Below, piece after piece: positions 52,263 through 60,645 of a stretch of DNA of 64,000 nucleotides (the stretch's first letter is position 1; each line of letters begins with the position of its first letter). This DNA comes from Achromobacter anxifer (lineage in GTDB: Bacteria; Pseudomonadota; Gammaproteobacteria; Burkholderiales; Burkholderiaceae_B), in assembly GCF_903652925.1 (NCBI RefSeq), contig NZ_CAHLAR010000004.1:372001-436000 (forward strand), read 5' to 3'. The notes under the pieces are model-generated. The model ran no database searches. It was given only the letters and a program-made list of their open reading frames with translations, and was not told the origin of the DNA. Position numbers and translations under genes: made by a program.

Positions 52263-52488
52263 TACTTCCTCCTTTGTATCGCGGGTTTTTTAGTTGTTGC
52301 ATGCAGCTTACGGAGCGCGCCGGGCTGCCGGTATGAAAAATTGGCAAAGCAACGTTCTCCATTTCGGTCCCCCCAGGAACAAGAACGCTCGTTTTCCTTT
52401 TTATCAACGCAGGCCGCCCGCGCAGGCCTAGAGTGATCGGCAGACACGAGCGACGCGCCGCCGCGCCGCGACGACAACGGAGACATAC
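52263..52488. promoter_or_regulatory. Divergent promoter region of the catabolic cluster
   Basis: 226 bases with an A+T-rich patch (GTTTTCCTTTTTATCAACG) and a spaced inverted repeat, CGTTCT near 52,353 with AGAACG near 52,383, suitable for a dimeric regulator such as LysR. It must serve both the leftward seven-gene and the rightward three-gene operons. No convincing -35/-10 pair could be fixed by eye. Confidence 0.45.
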
Positions 52489-53844
52489 ATGTTGCTGGAC
52501 ACGATTGCGGCCTATGGCGCGCAGGACACCCGGGCCAGGTTGCCTGACGACGTCATCCACCACGCCAAACGCGCCTTCCTGGACTGGCTGGCCGCCCTGT
52601 ATCCAGGCACGCGCACCCAGCCATGCCTGCAGTTGCTGGGCGCCCATGGCGCGGAGCTGGGTTCGGGCAGATCCAGCCTGCCGGGATGCGCCACCACGGC
52701 GTTTCCGGCCACGGCGGCCTGGATCAACGGCAGCGTGTCCCATGCCGTCGAGTTCGACGATATCTATCGCGACGCGATCTACCATCCGGGCTGTCCGACC
52801 ATCTCGGCGGCGTTGGCGCTGGCCGAAGATGCCGATGCCAGCGGCCTGGAACTGCTGAACGCCATCGTGGTGGGGTATGAAATCTCGACCCGCATCGGCG
52901 CCGCGGTCCAACCAGCCCATTACCGCTACTTCCACACGACCGGCACGGTAGGCTGCTTCGGCGGCGCGGCCGCCGCGGCCGCCCTGTGCGCGCCGGGCGA
53001 CGCCGGGGTCATGCTGCACGCGCTGGCCACGGCTGGCACGTTCGCCAGCGGCCTGCAACAGGCGTTCCGCTCGGACGCCATGAGCAAGGCGCTGCATGCG
53101 GGCCATGCGGCGGCGGTCGGCGTGCGCGCGGGGCAGGGCGCCGCCCACGGCATTACCGGCGTGCGCGACATCCTGGAAGGCGAAGTCGGCTTCGGCGCCG
53201 CGCTGGCGCACGAGCCGGACTGGAGCCTGGCGGTCGAAGGACTGGGCGCGCGCTACAACATCCTCAACATCACCCAGAAGAACCACGGCTGCTGCGGCCA
53301 CACGTTTGCCGCGATCGACGGTGCGCTGGCGCTGCGGCAACGCGGCGTGCGCGCGGACGACATCGCATCCTTGCGCGTGGACGCCTACCAGACGGCGCTG
53401 GACGTGACCGGCAACTTCGTCCCCGCCACCGCCTTCGAGGCCAAGTTCAGCCTGCCCTATGTCGTGGCGCACGCCCTGGTCCACGGCTCGGTGCGCCTGG
53501 ATGCCTTCGAGCCGCAGCGCCTGCAGGACCCGCGCATACGGCAACTGATGCAGAAACTGGAGCTGCGGGCCGATGCCGCGCTGACCGCCGGTTTTCCGAA
53601 GATGCGGGCAGCGCGCGTGACCATCACCACCTGCGGCGGCCAGACCCTGGAACACCATTCCCCTTACCGCAAGGGCGACCCGGAGTCGCCTCTGTCCGAC
53701 GCCGACCTGAACGACAAGTTCGAGGAGCTGGCGGGGCCGGTGCTCGGCCGCGCCCGCGCCCGGGCCTTGCGCGATGCGGTCTGGCGCCTGGACGCCATGC
53801 CCGTGCGCGCCCTGCGGCTGGCCGCCGACATGCCGCAACCCTGA
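52489..53844 (+). CDS. MmgE/PrpD-family dehydratase
   Basis: 451 residues, the normal size. Signatures: WLAALYPG and AAWINGSVSHAVEFDDIYRDAIYHPG in the helical domain, TTGTVGCFGGAAAAAAL, FKRN-like QKNHGCCGHTFAAIDGALAL, and the C-terminal domain with AFEAKFSLPYVVAHAL. The family includes 2-methylcitrate dehydratase, aconitate (itaconate-forming) decarboxylase and iminodisuccinate epimerase. Several of these act on branched di- or tricarboxylates, consistent with neighbouring CoA and oxidoreductase genes. First gene of the rightward arm. Confidence 0.88.
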   Translation: MLLDTIAAYGAQDTRARLPDDVIHHAKRAFLDWLAALYPGTRTQPCLQLLGAHGAELGSGRSSLPGCATTAFPATAAWINGSVSHAVEFDDIYRDAIYHPGCPTISAALALAEDADASGLELLNAIVVGYEISTRIGAAVQPAHYRYFHTTGTVGCFGGAAAAAALCAPGDAGVMLHALATAGTFASGLQQAFRSDAMSKALHAGHAAAVGVRAGQGAAHGITGVRDILEGEVGFGAALAHEPDWSLAVEGLGARYNILNITQKNHGCCGHTFAAIDGALALRQRGVRADDIASLRVDAYQTALDVTGNFVPATAFEAKFSLPYVVAHALVHGSVRLDAFEPQRLQDPRIRQLMQKLELRADAALTAGFPKMRAARVTITTCGGQTLEHHSPYRKGDPESPLSDADLNDKFEELAGPVLGRARARALRDAVWRLDAMPVRALRLAADMPQP

Positions 53845-53866
53845 CGCATTTCCCCTCAGCCCATCC

Positions 53867-55966
53867 ATGACACCTGCCTCATCCATGTCAGACATTTCTT
53901 TTGCAGATGCGCTTCTGTCGCCCCGATCCATCGCCCTGGTGGGCGCTTCCGGCGACGTGCGCAAGAATACCGCCCGGCCGCTCCGGTTCATGCGCAAGCA
54001 CGGCTATGCCGGCGCGGTCTATCCCATCAACCCGGGCCGCGCGGAAATCCTGGGCGAGCAAGCCTATCCCTCTCTGGCCGGCCTGCCTGGCCCGGTCGAC
54101 CATGTATTCGTCATGATCCCGGGCGGCGAAGCCGCGGGCGTGCTCGAGCAGTGCGCCCAGGCCGGCGCCCGGGTGGTGACCGTCTACTCCGACGGTTTCG
54201 GCGAGACCGGCCCCGAAGGCCTGGCGCGCCAAACTGCGCTCGTGGCGCAGGCCCGCAAGCTGGGCCTGCGCCTGCTGGGTCCCAACAGCATCGGCTGCGC
54301 CAACCTGCATACCGGCGGCATTCTCTCGGTCAATGCGGCTTTCGAGGCGGACACCCTGCTGGCGGGCGACATCAGCCTGGTGTCGCAGAGCGGCTCCATG
54401 ATGGGATCGTTGCTGTCGCGGGCGGCGGCGCGCGGCTTCGGCTTCGCCAAATCGGTGTCCGTCGGCAACGAAAGCGACATCACGGTGGGTGAAGTGGTCG
54501 ATGCGCTGGTCGACGATCCGCAGAGCAAGGCCATTCTGCTGTTCCTGGAGACGCTGCGCGACGCCGCCACGCTGGGCCAGGCGCTGACGCGGGCGCGGGC
54601 CGCGGGCAAGCCTGTGATCGCCTACAAGCTGGGACGCTCGGAGCAGGGCGACGCGCTGGCCCAGTCCCACACCGGCGCCATGGCGGGCAATGACGTCGCG
54701 GTAGATGCTTTCCTCAAAGCTTATGGCGTCATGCGCGTGCGCAACCTGGAGACCCTGTTCGAACTTGCGCCGCTGGCGGCTCGCCATCCCCGCAATGACA
54801 GCCTGCGGCGCGCCCCGGACCAGCCGGCGCGGGTCGCGGTGATCACAACGACGGGCGGCGGCGCGGCGACGGTGGTGGATAACCTGGGACTGCACGGCAT
54901 GGCGGCCGTGGCGCCGCCCGCCGACTTCGTGCGCCGCATCGCCGAACAGGGGCTCCGCATCCGCGAAACCCCGGTCATCGACCTGACCCTGGCGGCCAGC
55001 AGCGCCCAGTACAAGATGCTGCTGGAGCATCTGCTGCGCGCCGACTGGTGCGATGCCGTGCTGAGCGTGGTGGGTTCGTCGGCGCAGTTTCATCCCGGGT
55101 TGGCGGTCAAGCCGCTACTGGAGGCCGACAAGCCGGCGGACAAGCCCTTGGCGGTGTTTCTGGCGCCCGAGGCGCCCGAGTCGCTGGCGCTGCTGCGCGC
55201 CGGCGGCATTGCGGCGTTCCGCACGCCGGAGGCTTGCGCGGACGCGCTGGCGGCGTTTTTTGCCGCTGACGGCAGGCCGCCTGCCAGCGGCGCGGCGTAC
55301 GCGTGGCCGGCCGCGCTGCCCCGTTCCGGCATGTTGAGCGAGCACGAAGCCGGCGCCTTGTTCCGCAGCCTGGGCGTGCCGGTGGCGCGGGGCGAGCTTG
55401 CCGATCCGGCCACGCTGGCGCATGCCGTGCCGTATCCCGTGGTGGCCAAGGTCTGCTCGCGCGACCTGGCGCACAAGACGGAACTGGGCGCTGTGCGCGT
55501 CGGCATCGCCGACGGCGACGCACTGCGCGCGGCGGCCAGCGAAATGCTGGAAAACGTCAGGCGCGGGGCGCCCGGCGCACAGGTCGACGGCATCCTGGTG
55601 CAGCCCATGGAGACGCGCCTGATCGAAATGATCCTGGGCTACCGGCACGACCCCCTGGTCGGCCCGACCGTGCTGCTGGGCGCGGGCGGCATCGCCGCCG
55701 AACTGTCGCCCGACTATGCCGTGCGCCTGGCCCCGGTGGACGAGGAAGAAGCCCGCCGGATGATCCTCGAAGTCCGCCAGACCCGGCTGATATGCGGCTT
55801 TCGCGGCCTGCCGCCAGGCGATCGCGACGCCCTGGCTCGCGCCATCGCGGCGTTCTCGCGCCTGGCCTGCGCGGCCGGCGTGCGCGTCGAGGAAGCCGAG
55901 ATCAACCCCTTGTTCGTCCGCGCCGATGGCGTGGTCGCCGTCGACGGCCTGGCCCGCCTGGCCTGA
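53867..55966 (+). CDS. ADP-forming acyl-CoA synthetase (acetate-CoA ligase family)
   Basis: 699 residues; start taken at ATG 53867, with ATG 53885 possible. Order: CoA-binding domain (SPRSIALVGASGDVRKNTARP), succinyl-CoA-ligase-like domains with the phospho-histidine region AQSHTGAMAGNDVAVDAF, and an ATP-grasp domain from about 485 (EHEAGALFRSLGVPVARGEL, KVCSRDLAHKTELGAVRVG, VDGILVQPMETRLIEMILG). It activates an acid with ATP, giving ADP and an acyl-CoA. It lies 22 bases after the MmgE/PrpD gene and 35 before the acyl-CoA dehydrogenase, suggesting its product feeds that enzyme. Confidence 0.9.
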   Translation: MTPASSMSDISFADALLSPRSIALVGASGDVRKNTARPLRFMRKHGYAGAVYPINPGRAEILGEQAYPSLAGLPGPVDHVFVMIPGGEAAGVLEQCAQAGARVVTVYSDGFGETGPEGLARQTALVAQARKLGLRLLGPNSIGCANLHTGGILSVNAAFEADTLLAGDISLVSQSGSMMGSLLSRAAARGFGFAKSVSVGNESDITVGEVVDALVDDPQSKAILLFLETLRDAATLGQALTRARAAGKPVIAYKLGRSEQGDALAQSHTGAMAGNDVAVDAFLKAYGVMRVRNLETLFELAPLAARHPRNDSLRRAPDQPARVAVITTTGGGAATVVDNLGLHGMAAVAPPADFVRRIAEQGLRIRETPVIDLTLAASSAQYKMLLEHLLRADWCDAVLSVVGSSAQFHPGLAVKPLLEADKPADKPLAVFLAPEAPESLALLRAGGIAAFRTPEACADALAAFFAADGRPPASGAAYAWPAALPRSGMLSEHEAGALFRSLGVPVARGELADPATLAHAVPYPVVAKVCSRDLAHKTELGAVRVGIADGDALRAAASEMLENVRRGAPGAQVDGILVQPMETRLIEMILGYRHDPLVGPTVLLGAGGIAAELSPDYAVRLAPVDEEEARRMILEVRQTRLICGFRGLPPGDRDALARAIAAFSRLACAAGVRVEEAEINPLFVRADGVVAVDGLARLA

Positions 55967-56001
55967 CGCCCAACCCGATTACCCCTTACCAGGAAGCAAA
56001 G

Positions 56002-57153
56002 ATGGATTTCAACCTGACTCCGGAACAACAGGACTTTCAAGCCGCCGTGCGCCGTTTCGCGCAGGCCGAACTGCGCGACGGCGCGGTCGAGCGCGCGCAT
56101 TCCGACGACTACCCCTGGGACGTCGCCCGCAAGATGGCCCGCCAGGGCCTGCTGGGCATCACCATCGCGGAGGCGGACGGCGGCGTGGGCGGTTCGCTGA
56201 TGGACGCCGTCATCGCCATTGAAACCGTTGCCTCGGTGTGTCCGCGCAGCGCCGACGTGGTGCAGGCCGGCAACTTCGGCGCCATCCGCGTGTTGGCCGA
56301 ATATGGCAGCGCGCTGCAAAAGCAGAAGTACCTGAGCGCGTTGCTGGCGGGAGAAGGACTGATCTCGGTGGGCATGACGGAGCCGGACGCCGGTTCGGCG
56401 GTCACCGAACTCAAGACCAGCGCCACGCGGGCGGATGGCGGCTGGCGCATCAACGGCACCAAGATCTTCACCACGCACGGTCCGCACGCCAGCGTCATCC
56501 TGACCTACGTGCGCTTCGGGCCGGGCACGGGCGGCATCGGTTCGGTGCTGATCGATACCAAGGCGGACGGCGTCAAGCTGGGCAAGCGCTCCGCCTTCAT
56601 GTCGGGCGAGGAGTGGGTTGAAATCTTCTTCGACAACGTCTTCGTCGCCGACGACATGGTGGTGCTGGGAGAGGGCGGCTTCAAGAAGCAGATCGCCGGC
56701 TTCAACGTGGAGCGCATCGGCAACACCGCGCGTTCTCTGGCCCTCGGCCGCTATGCATACGAAGAGGCGCGCAACTGGGCCATGCAACGCAAGCAGTTTG
56801 GCAGGCTGCTGTGCGAGTTCCAGGGGCTGCAATGGAAGTTCGCCGACATGCGCATCAAGCTCGACGCGGCCCAGCTGCTGCTGTACCGGGCCGCCAGCGC
56901 GGCCGATACCGGCTTTCCGTCGGCCACGGAGACCGCCATCGCCAAGGCCTACTGCAACCAGGTTGGCTTCGACGTCGCCAACGATGCCCTGCAGGTGCTG
57001 GGCGGCCTGGGCTACAGCCGCGAATCGCTGGTCGAATACTGCGTGCGGCGCTGCCGCGGCTGGATGATCGCCGGCGGCTCGATCGAGATCCTGAAGAACC
57101 GCATCGCCGAGGGCATCTTCGAGCGCAGCTTCCCGCAGCGGCCGCCGCGCTAG
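56002..57153 (+). CDS. Acyl-CoA dehydrogenase, probable isovaleryl/long-chain-type active site
   Basis: 383 residues with AGGAAG before ATG 56002. Typical motifs: ITIAEADGGVGGS, ISVGMTEPDAGSAVTELKTSA (substrate and FAD binding), GTKIFTTHG, QRKQFGRLLCEFQGLQWKFADM. The usual catalytic Glu near the end (YEGT in MCAD) reads IAGG here. A Glu in FNVER (E237) sits where isovaleryl- and long-chain-CoA dehydrogenases keep theirs. That places it near branched-chain acyl-CoA enzymes. It would oxidise the acyl-CoA made by the preceding synthetase. Convergent with the methyltransferase gene. Confidence 0.88.
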   Translation: MDFNLTPEQQDFQAAVRRFAQAELRDGAVERAHSDDYPWDVARKMARQGLLGITIAEADGGVGGSLMDAVIAIETVASVCPRSADVVQAGNFGAIRVLAEYGSALQKQKYLSALLAGEGLISVGMTEPDAGSAVTELKTSATRADGGWRINGTKIFTTHGPHASVILTYVRFGPGTGGIGSVLIDTKADGVKLGKRSAFMSGEEWVEIFFDNVFVADDMVVLGEGGFKKQIAGFNVERIGNTARSLALGRYAYEEARNWAMQRKQFGRLLCEFQGLQWKFADMRIKLDAAQLLLYRAASAADTGFPSATETAIAKAYCNQVGFDVANDALQVLGGLGYSRESLVEYCVRRCRGWMIAGGSIEILKNRIAEGIFERSFPQRPPR

Positions 57154-57158
57154 GACCG

Positions 57159-58010
57159 CTACACCCGCTTGGCGGACCAGCTCCCCTGGCCCGCGGCGCT
57201 GCCGTTCATCTGCCGGCCATTGACCTGCCCGGTATACCGCACACCGTTGGCGACGAAGGAGATCTCGGTGCCGTTCAGGCGCGCCTCGGAGATCGTCGCG
57301 CTGCCCAGCTTGCCGGACAGGTACTGGTAGTGCTGTTCTAGTTGCAAGGTCTGTCCGCCCACGTCCCACTTGCCCGCCACCTTGGCCGGCACGATCCACA
57401 GCAGCGCCGTGCAGTAGGTATTGCAGTCCTGCTGGATCGTTTCCGAGGCGTCCGGCTCCCAGTCGCCCATGCGGAACGAGTTCGACACGATGCGGGTGCC
57501 GGGCGCCAGTTCCAGCAGTTTGGGCCGCAGTTTCTCATTGATGGTGGACAGCAGGAACATGGTGATCACGTCCGCCTGCGACAGATCGGTGGCGAACAGG
57601 TCCGCCGCCACGAAGGTGGCGCGGTCGCTCACGCCGGCCCGCTCCGCATTGCGGCGCGACAGTTCGACCAGGTCCGGGTTGTATTCGATGCCTTGCGCCT
57701 TCAAGCCGCGCTGCGCCGCGGTGATGACGGTACGGCCGTCGCCCGAGCCCAGGTCCATCAGCCTGTCCTTGGGCGTGACCTTGGCCATGTCCAGCATGGT
57801 ATCCACCAGCGTCTGGGGCGTAGGCACCCAGATGACGTCCTTACCTTCCTGGCCCACGTCGGGCACGTACTCCTTCTGTTGCGCGGGCGGGGTGGTGGCG
57901 CTCTGCGCCTGAGCCGGCGCGCCTGCCATGGCCGCAAGCGCCAGCGCCGAGGCCAGCAGCGCCCCGCGCAGCCGCAGGGCGGGCTTGAAGGATTCGATCG
58001 CGATTTGCAT
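57159..58010 (-). CDS. Methyltransferase-like protein with signal peptide
   Basis: 283 residues from ATG 58010. The first ~36 residues form a signal peptide (ALRLRGALLASALALAAMAGAPAQA-Q). The mature protein has a class I SAM fold: DRLMDLGSGDGRTVITAAQRG, GIEYNPDLVELSRRNAERAG and VAADLFATDLSQADVITMFLLS, followed by a beta-rich C-terminal extension (residues ~210-283). SAM is a cytoplasmic cofactor, so an exported enzyme is odd; it may be periplasmic with another ligand or retained in the membrane by an uncleaved signal. It precedes no obvious partner but is downstream of an amino-acid permease gene on the same strand. Confidence 0.8.
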   Translation of the reverse strand: MQIAIESFKPALRLRGALLASALALAAMAGAPAQAQSATTPPAQQKEYVPDVGQEGKDVIWVPTPQTLVDTMLDMAKVTPKDRLMDLGSGDGRTVITAAQRGLKAQGIEYNPDLVELSRRNAERAGVSDRATFVAADLFATDLSQADVITMFLLSTINEKLRPKLLELAPGTRIVSNSFRMGDWEPDASETIQQDCNTYCTALLWIVPAKVAGKWDVGGQTLQLEQHYQYLSGKLGSATISEARLNGTEISFVANGVRYTGQVNGRQMNGSAAGQGSWSAKRV

Positions 58011-58075
58011 GACATGTACTCCTTGCGTGTAAGGCATGCGGGCGGGCCCGAGGCGCGCCGCCCGGGAAACAGCAG

Positions 58076-59452
58076 CTAGCCCCGCGCCTGTGGCGGGCCA
58101 AGAAAACGCAGCATGGGCAGGCCTGCCGCCAGCACCGCCAGGCCGATCAGGGCGCCGGCGCCGGCATACACGGCGCTGGAATACACCAGGCCGGCGCAGG
58201 TCAGCGCCAGCAGCAGCGGGGGCAGGGGATAGAACGGCACGCGGAACGGGCGCGGGCGGTCGGGATCGGTGCGCCGTAGCCGCCACACCGACGCGGCGAC
58301 CAGCAGCATGAAAATCCAGAACACCGGCGCGGTGTACGCCACCAGGGTCTGCACGCTGTTCTGGCTGAACGCGCCCAGGGCGATCAGCGCCAGCGTGATC
58401 GCGCCTTGGGCCAGCAGCGCCGGCGTCGGCGTTTCGCCTTGCGCGCTCCAGCCGGCCAGCGCCTGCAAGCGCGGCACGTCGCGTCCCAGCGCGTAGTACA
58501 CGCGAGCGCCGGTGATGATGGTGCCGTTGATGGTGCTGAGCGCGGTGGCGCAGATCATCAGGCTGAGCAGGGCCGCGGCATAAGGACCGGCGGCCAGCTG
58601 CATGACGTCCGCCCCCAGCGCCGGCGTGTCGCGCAAGCCCTGCAGGCCGAAGATCTCCAGCAGCGCCAAGTTGGTCAGCACATAGGCGCCTGTCACCACC
58701 ACCGTGCCGATCAGCAGCACGCGGCTCATGTTGCGCCCGGGGTCGCGCAGCTCGCCGCTGAGATAGGCGGCCTCGTTCCAGCCGCCATACGTCAGCAGCA
58801 CGAACACCATGCCCATGCCCAGCAGGCCCGCCGGATTGCCGACCAGCGGCGCGGGCATGGCATCGGCGCCCGCCGCGCCGTCCCCCGATGCGGTCAGGCT
58901 GGCCGCCAGCACGGCAGCCAGCGCCACCAGCGTCAATACGGTAAACAGCCATTGCAGGCGCTTGGAGTAACGCGTGCCCGCGACGTTCAGGGCGGTAAGC
59001 GCCACCACGGAAATCGCGGCGTGCAGGGCAGGGCCGTGCGCGCCCAGCGGCAACAGGCGTTGCGCGTAGTCGCCATAGATGTAGGCCACCACCGCGATCG
59101 CGCCGGTCTGGATCACGGAACAGCGCGCCCAGGCGAACATCAGGCCCACGCGCCGCCCCCAGGCTCGCGTCAGGTAGAGGTATTCGCCGCCCGCGCCCGG
59201 ATAGGCCGAACCCAGTTCGGCGTAGCACAGCGCGCCGATCAGCATCACGAATCCGCCCGCGCACCAGAGCGCGATGTACATGGCCTCGGAGCCCGCATGC
59301 TGGGCTACCAGGGGCGGGAAGCCGAATATGCCGATCCCGATCACCACGCCCACCAGCACCACCGTCGCGTCCATCACGGAGAGGCCGGCGGGCGCCCGCG
59401 CCTGGCGCAACAATGCCGGATTCGTGGGCGAGCGCAGGGTGGGCTGAGTCAT
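58076..59452 (-). CDS. APC-family amino-acid permease
   Basis: 458 residues with about 12 helices. N-terminal helix 1 with GVVIGIGIFGFPPLVA and helix 2 with ALCYAELGSAYPGAGGEYLYLTRAWG mark an APC-superfamily amino-acid/polyamine antiporter or symporter. ALGRDVPRLQALAGWSAQGETP in the cytoplasmic loop is characteristic. The substrate is unknown. It is read leftward from a long A+T-rich spacer and is followed after 65 bases by the methyltransferase-like gene, which may share the transcript. Confidence 0.87.
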   Translation of the reverse strand: MTQPTLRSPTNPALLRQARAPAGLSVMDATVVLVGVVIGIGIFGFPPLVAQHAGSEAMYIALWCAGGFVMLIGALCYAELGSAYPGAGGEYLYLTRAWGRRVGLMFAWARCSVIQTGAIAVVAYIYGDYAQRLLPLGAHGPALHAAISVVALTALNVAGTRYSKRLQWLFTVLTLVALAAVLAASLTASGDGAAGADAMPAPLVGNPAGLLGMGMVFVLLTYGGWNEAAYLSGELRDPGRNMSRVLLIGTVVVTGAYVLTNLALLEIFGLQGLRDTPALGADVMQLAAGPYAAALLSLMICATALSTINGTIITGARVYYALGRDVPRLQALAGWSAQGETPTPALLAQGAITLALIALGAFSQNSVQTLVAYTAPVFWIFMLLVAASVWRLRRTDPDRPRPFRVPFYPLPPLLLALTCAGLVYSSAVYAGAGALIGLAVLAAGLPMLRFLGPPQARG

Positions 59453-59864
59453 CGGGAAGGCTCTCGATTGAACGCGGCTGGCGCGGGGAAGCGACGTCGT
59501 CCGACGGCGCAGTCTGACAATTGCCTGAATAATTTGCGACTAAATTCCGCGCAGAAAAGTTTCTTCTGGTTTTCCCTTAAACGCAGTCAGCGGCCTGAAA
59601 TTCTTCGGAATTCGGTCCTCGATTCGACATAAGAATAATCTATTAACATATTGATTAATATGAATTAATAATTTCTTCTAAAGCACTTTAGTTAAAGTGA
59701 TTTCTTAAGATTGATAGGTGGCGGCGAGTCGGAGTGAATTGCAAGGGCGCGCATGCAGCCCCTATGGAAGCGCTAAGTCACCGTGATCAAAATGACGCCC
59801 AGCCCTTGCCTCCAGGCGAGGATCACCTTGAGTCAGCCGGCAAGGCATGAACCGAGAGCGCCCC
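59453..59864. other. A+T-rich divergent spacer between permease and four-repeat membrane protein genes
   Basis: 412 bases, the most A+T-rich part of the window around 59,630-59,710. It carries the inverted repeat CACTTTA-GT-TAAAGTG at 59684-59699 and further symmetric sequences (ATATTGATTAATAT near 59,650). These are likely promoter and regulator sites. The rightmost part is a structured RNA candidate, described separately. An intrinsic local composition change of this kind can mark a promoter or acquired DNA. Confidence 0.6.
59716..59828 (+). ncRNA. Candidate structured leader RNA ahead of the four-repeat membrane protein
   Basis: A perfect 8-bp long-range stem, GCAAGGGC (59741-59748) with GCCCTTGC (59802-59809), closes a 53-base domain. 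An outer stem AGGTG (59716-59720) with CACCT (59824-59828) encloses it. Between the stems are GGCGGCGAGTCGGAG on one side and CCAGGCGAGGAT on the other, two similar purine-rich strands as in an internal-loop ligand pocket. The start codon is 36 bases after the outer stem. The GGCGAG near the 3' strand recalls yybP-ykoY riboswitches but the rest of that consensus is missing. Confidence 0.45.
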
Positions 59865-60623
59865 ATGAAATCATCGATCGAACACCCTCTGGCTAAAGTC
59901 CCCGAAGTCACCCTGGGGTTCTGGCTCATCAAAATCGCCGCGACCACGCTAGGCGAAACCGGCGGCGACGCCGTTTCCATGTCCATGAACCTGGGCTATC
60001 TGGTCGGAACGGGCATCTTCGCCGTGCTCTTCCTGGCCGCCGTGACCGCCCAGATCAGGGCCAGGGAGTTCCGGCCCTTGCTTTACTGGACCACCATCAT
60101 CGCCACCACCACGGTAGGCACCACGCTGGCCGACTTCGCCGATCGTTCGCTGGGAATCGGGTACGCTGGCGGTTCGACCCTGCTATTGGCCTTGCTGCTC
60201 GCCTCGCTCTACGTCTGGCATCGGGCCCTGGGCTCGGTGTCCGTAAGCACCGTCAGCTCGCCCAAGGCGGAAGCCTTCTACTGGCTGACCATCATGTTCT
60301 CTCAGACCCTGGGCACGGCATTGGGCGATTGGACCGCCGACACGGCGGGCCTGGGCTACACCGGCGCCGCCGTGGTGTTCGGCGTGCTGCTTGCCCTGGT
60401 GGTGGCGGCCTATTACTGGACCAGGATGTCCCGCACGCTGCTGTTCTGGGCGGCATTCATCCTGACCCGCCCGCTGGGCGCCGTGGTCGGCGACTTTCTC
60501 GACAAGCCGGTCAGCGCAGGCGGCCTGGCGCTGAGCCGCTATTCCGCGTCGGCGGCTCTGCTTGCCTTCATGCTGGCCGCCATCCTGCTGTTCAGGCAAC
60601 GCGCGGCCGCGGCGGCGCATTGA
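59865..60623 (+). CDS. COG4705-type membrane protein with four internal repeats
   Basis: 252 residues from ATG 59865 (GAGAG seven bases upstream; ATG 59847 possible), with eight helices in four pairs. Each pair contains a similar acidic motif: TTLGETGGDAVSM, GTTLADFADRSLGIGY, LGTALGDWTADTAGLGY and LGAVVGDFLDKPVSAGG. This fourfold Gly-Asp repeat is typical of small cation exporters of the LysE/MntP/Gdt1 kind in style, though the family itself is uncharacterised to my knowledge. It precedes a two-component system by 22 bases, so it may be its target or a co-regulated transporter. The leader may be a riboswitch. Confidence 0.75.
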   Translation: MKSSIEHPLAKVPEVTLGFWLIKIAATTLGETGGDAVSMSMNLGYLVGTGIFAVLFLAAVTAQIRAREFRPLLYWTTIIATTTVGTTLADFADRSLGIGYAGGSTLLLALLLASLYVWHRALGSVSVSTVSSPKAEAFYWLTIMFSQTLGTALGDWTADTAGLGYTGAAVVFGVLLALVVAAYYWTRMSRTLLFWAAFILTRPLGAVVGDFLDKPVSAGGLALSRYSASAALLAFMLAAILLFRQRAAAAAH

Positions 60624-60645
60624 ACGACAACCTGCCGGAGGACGA

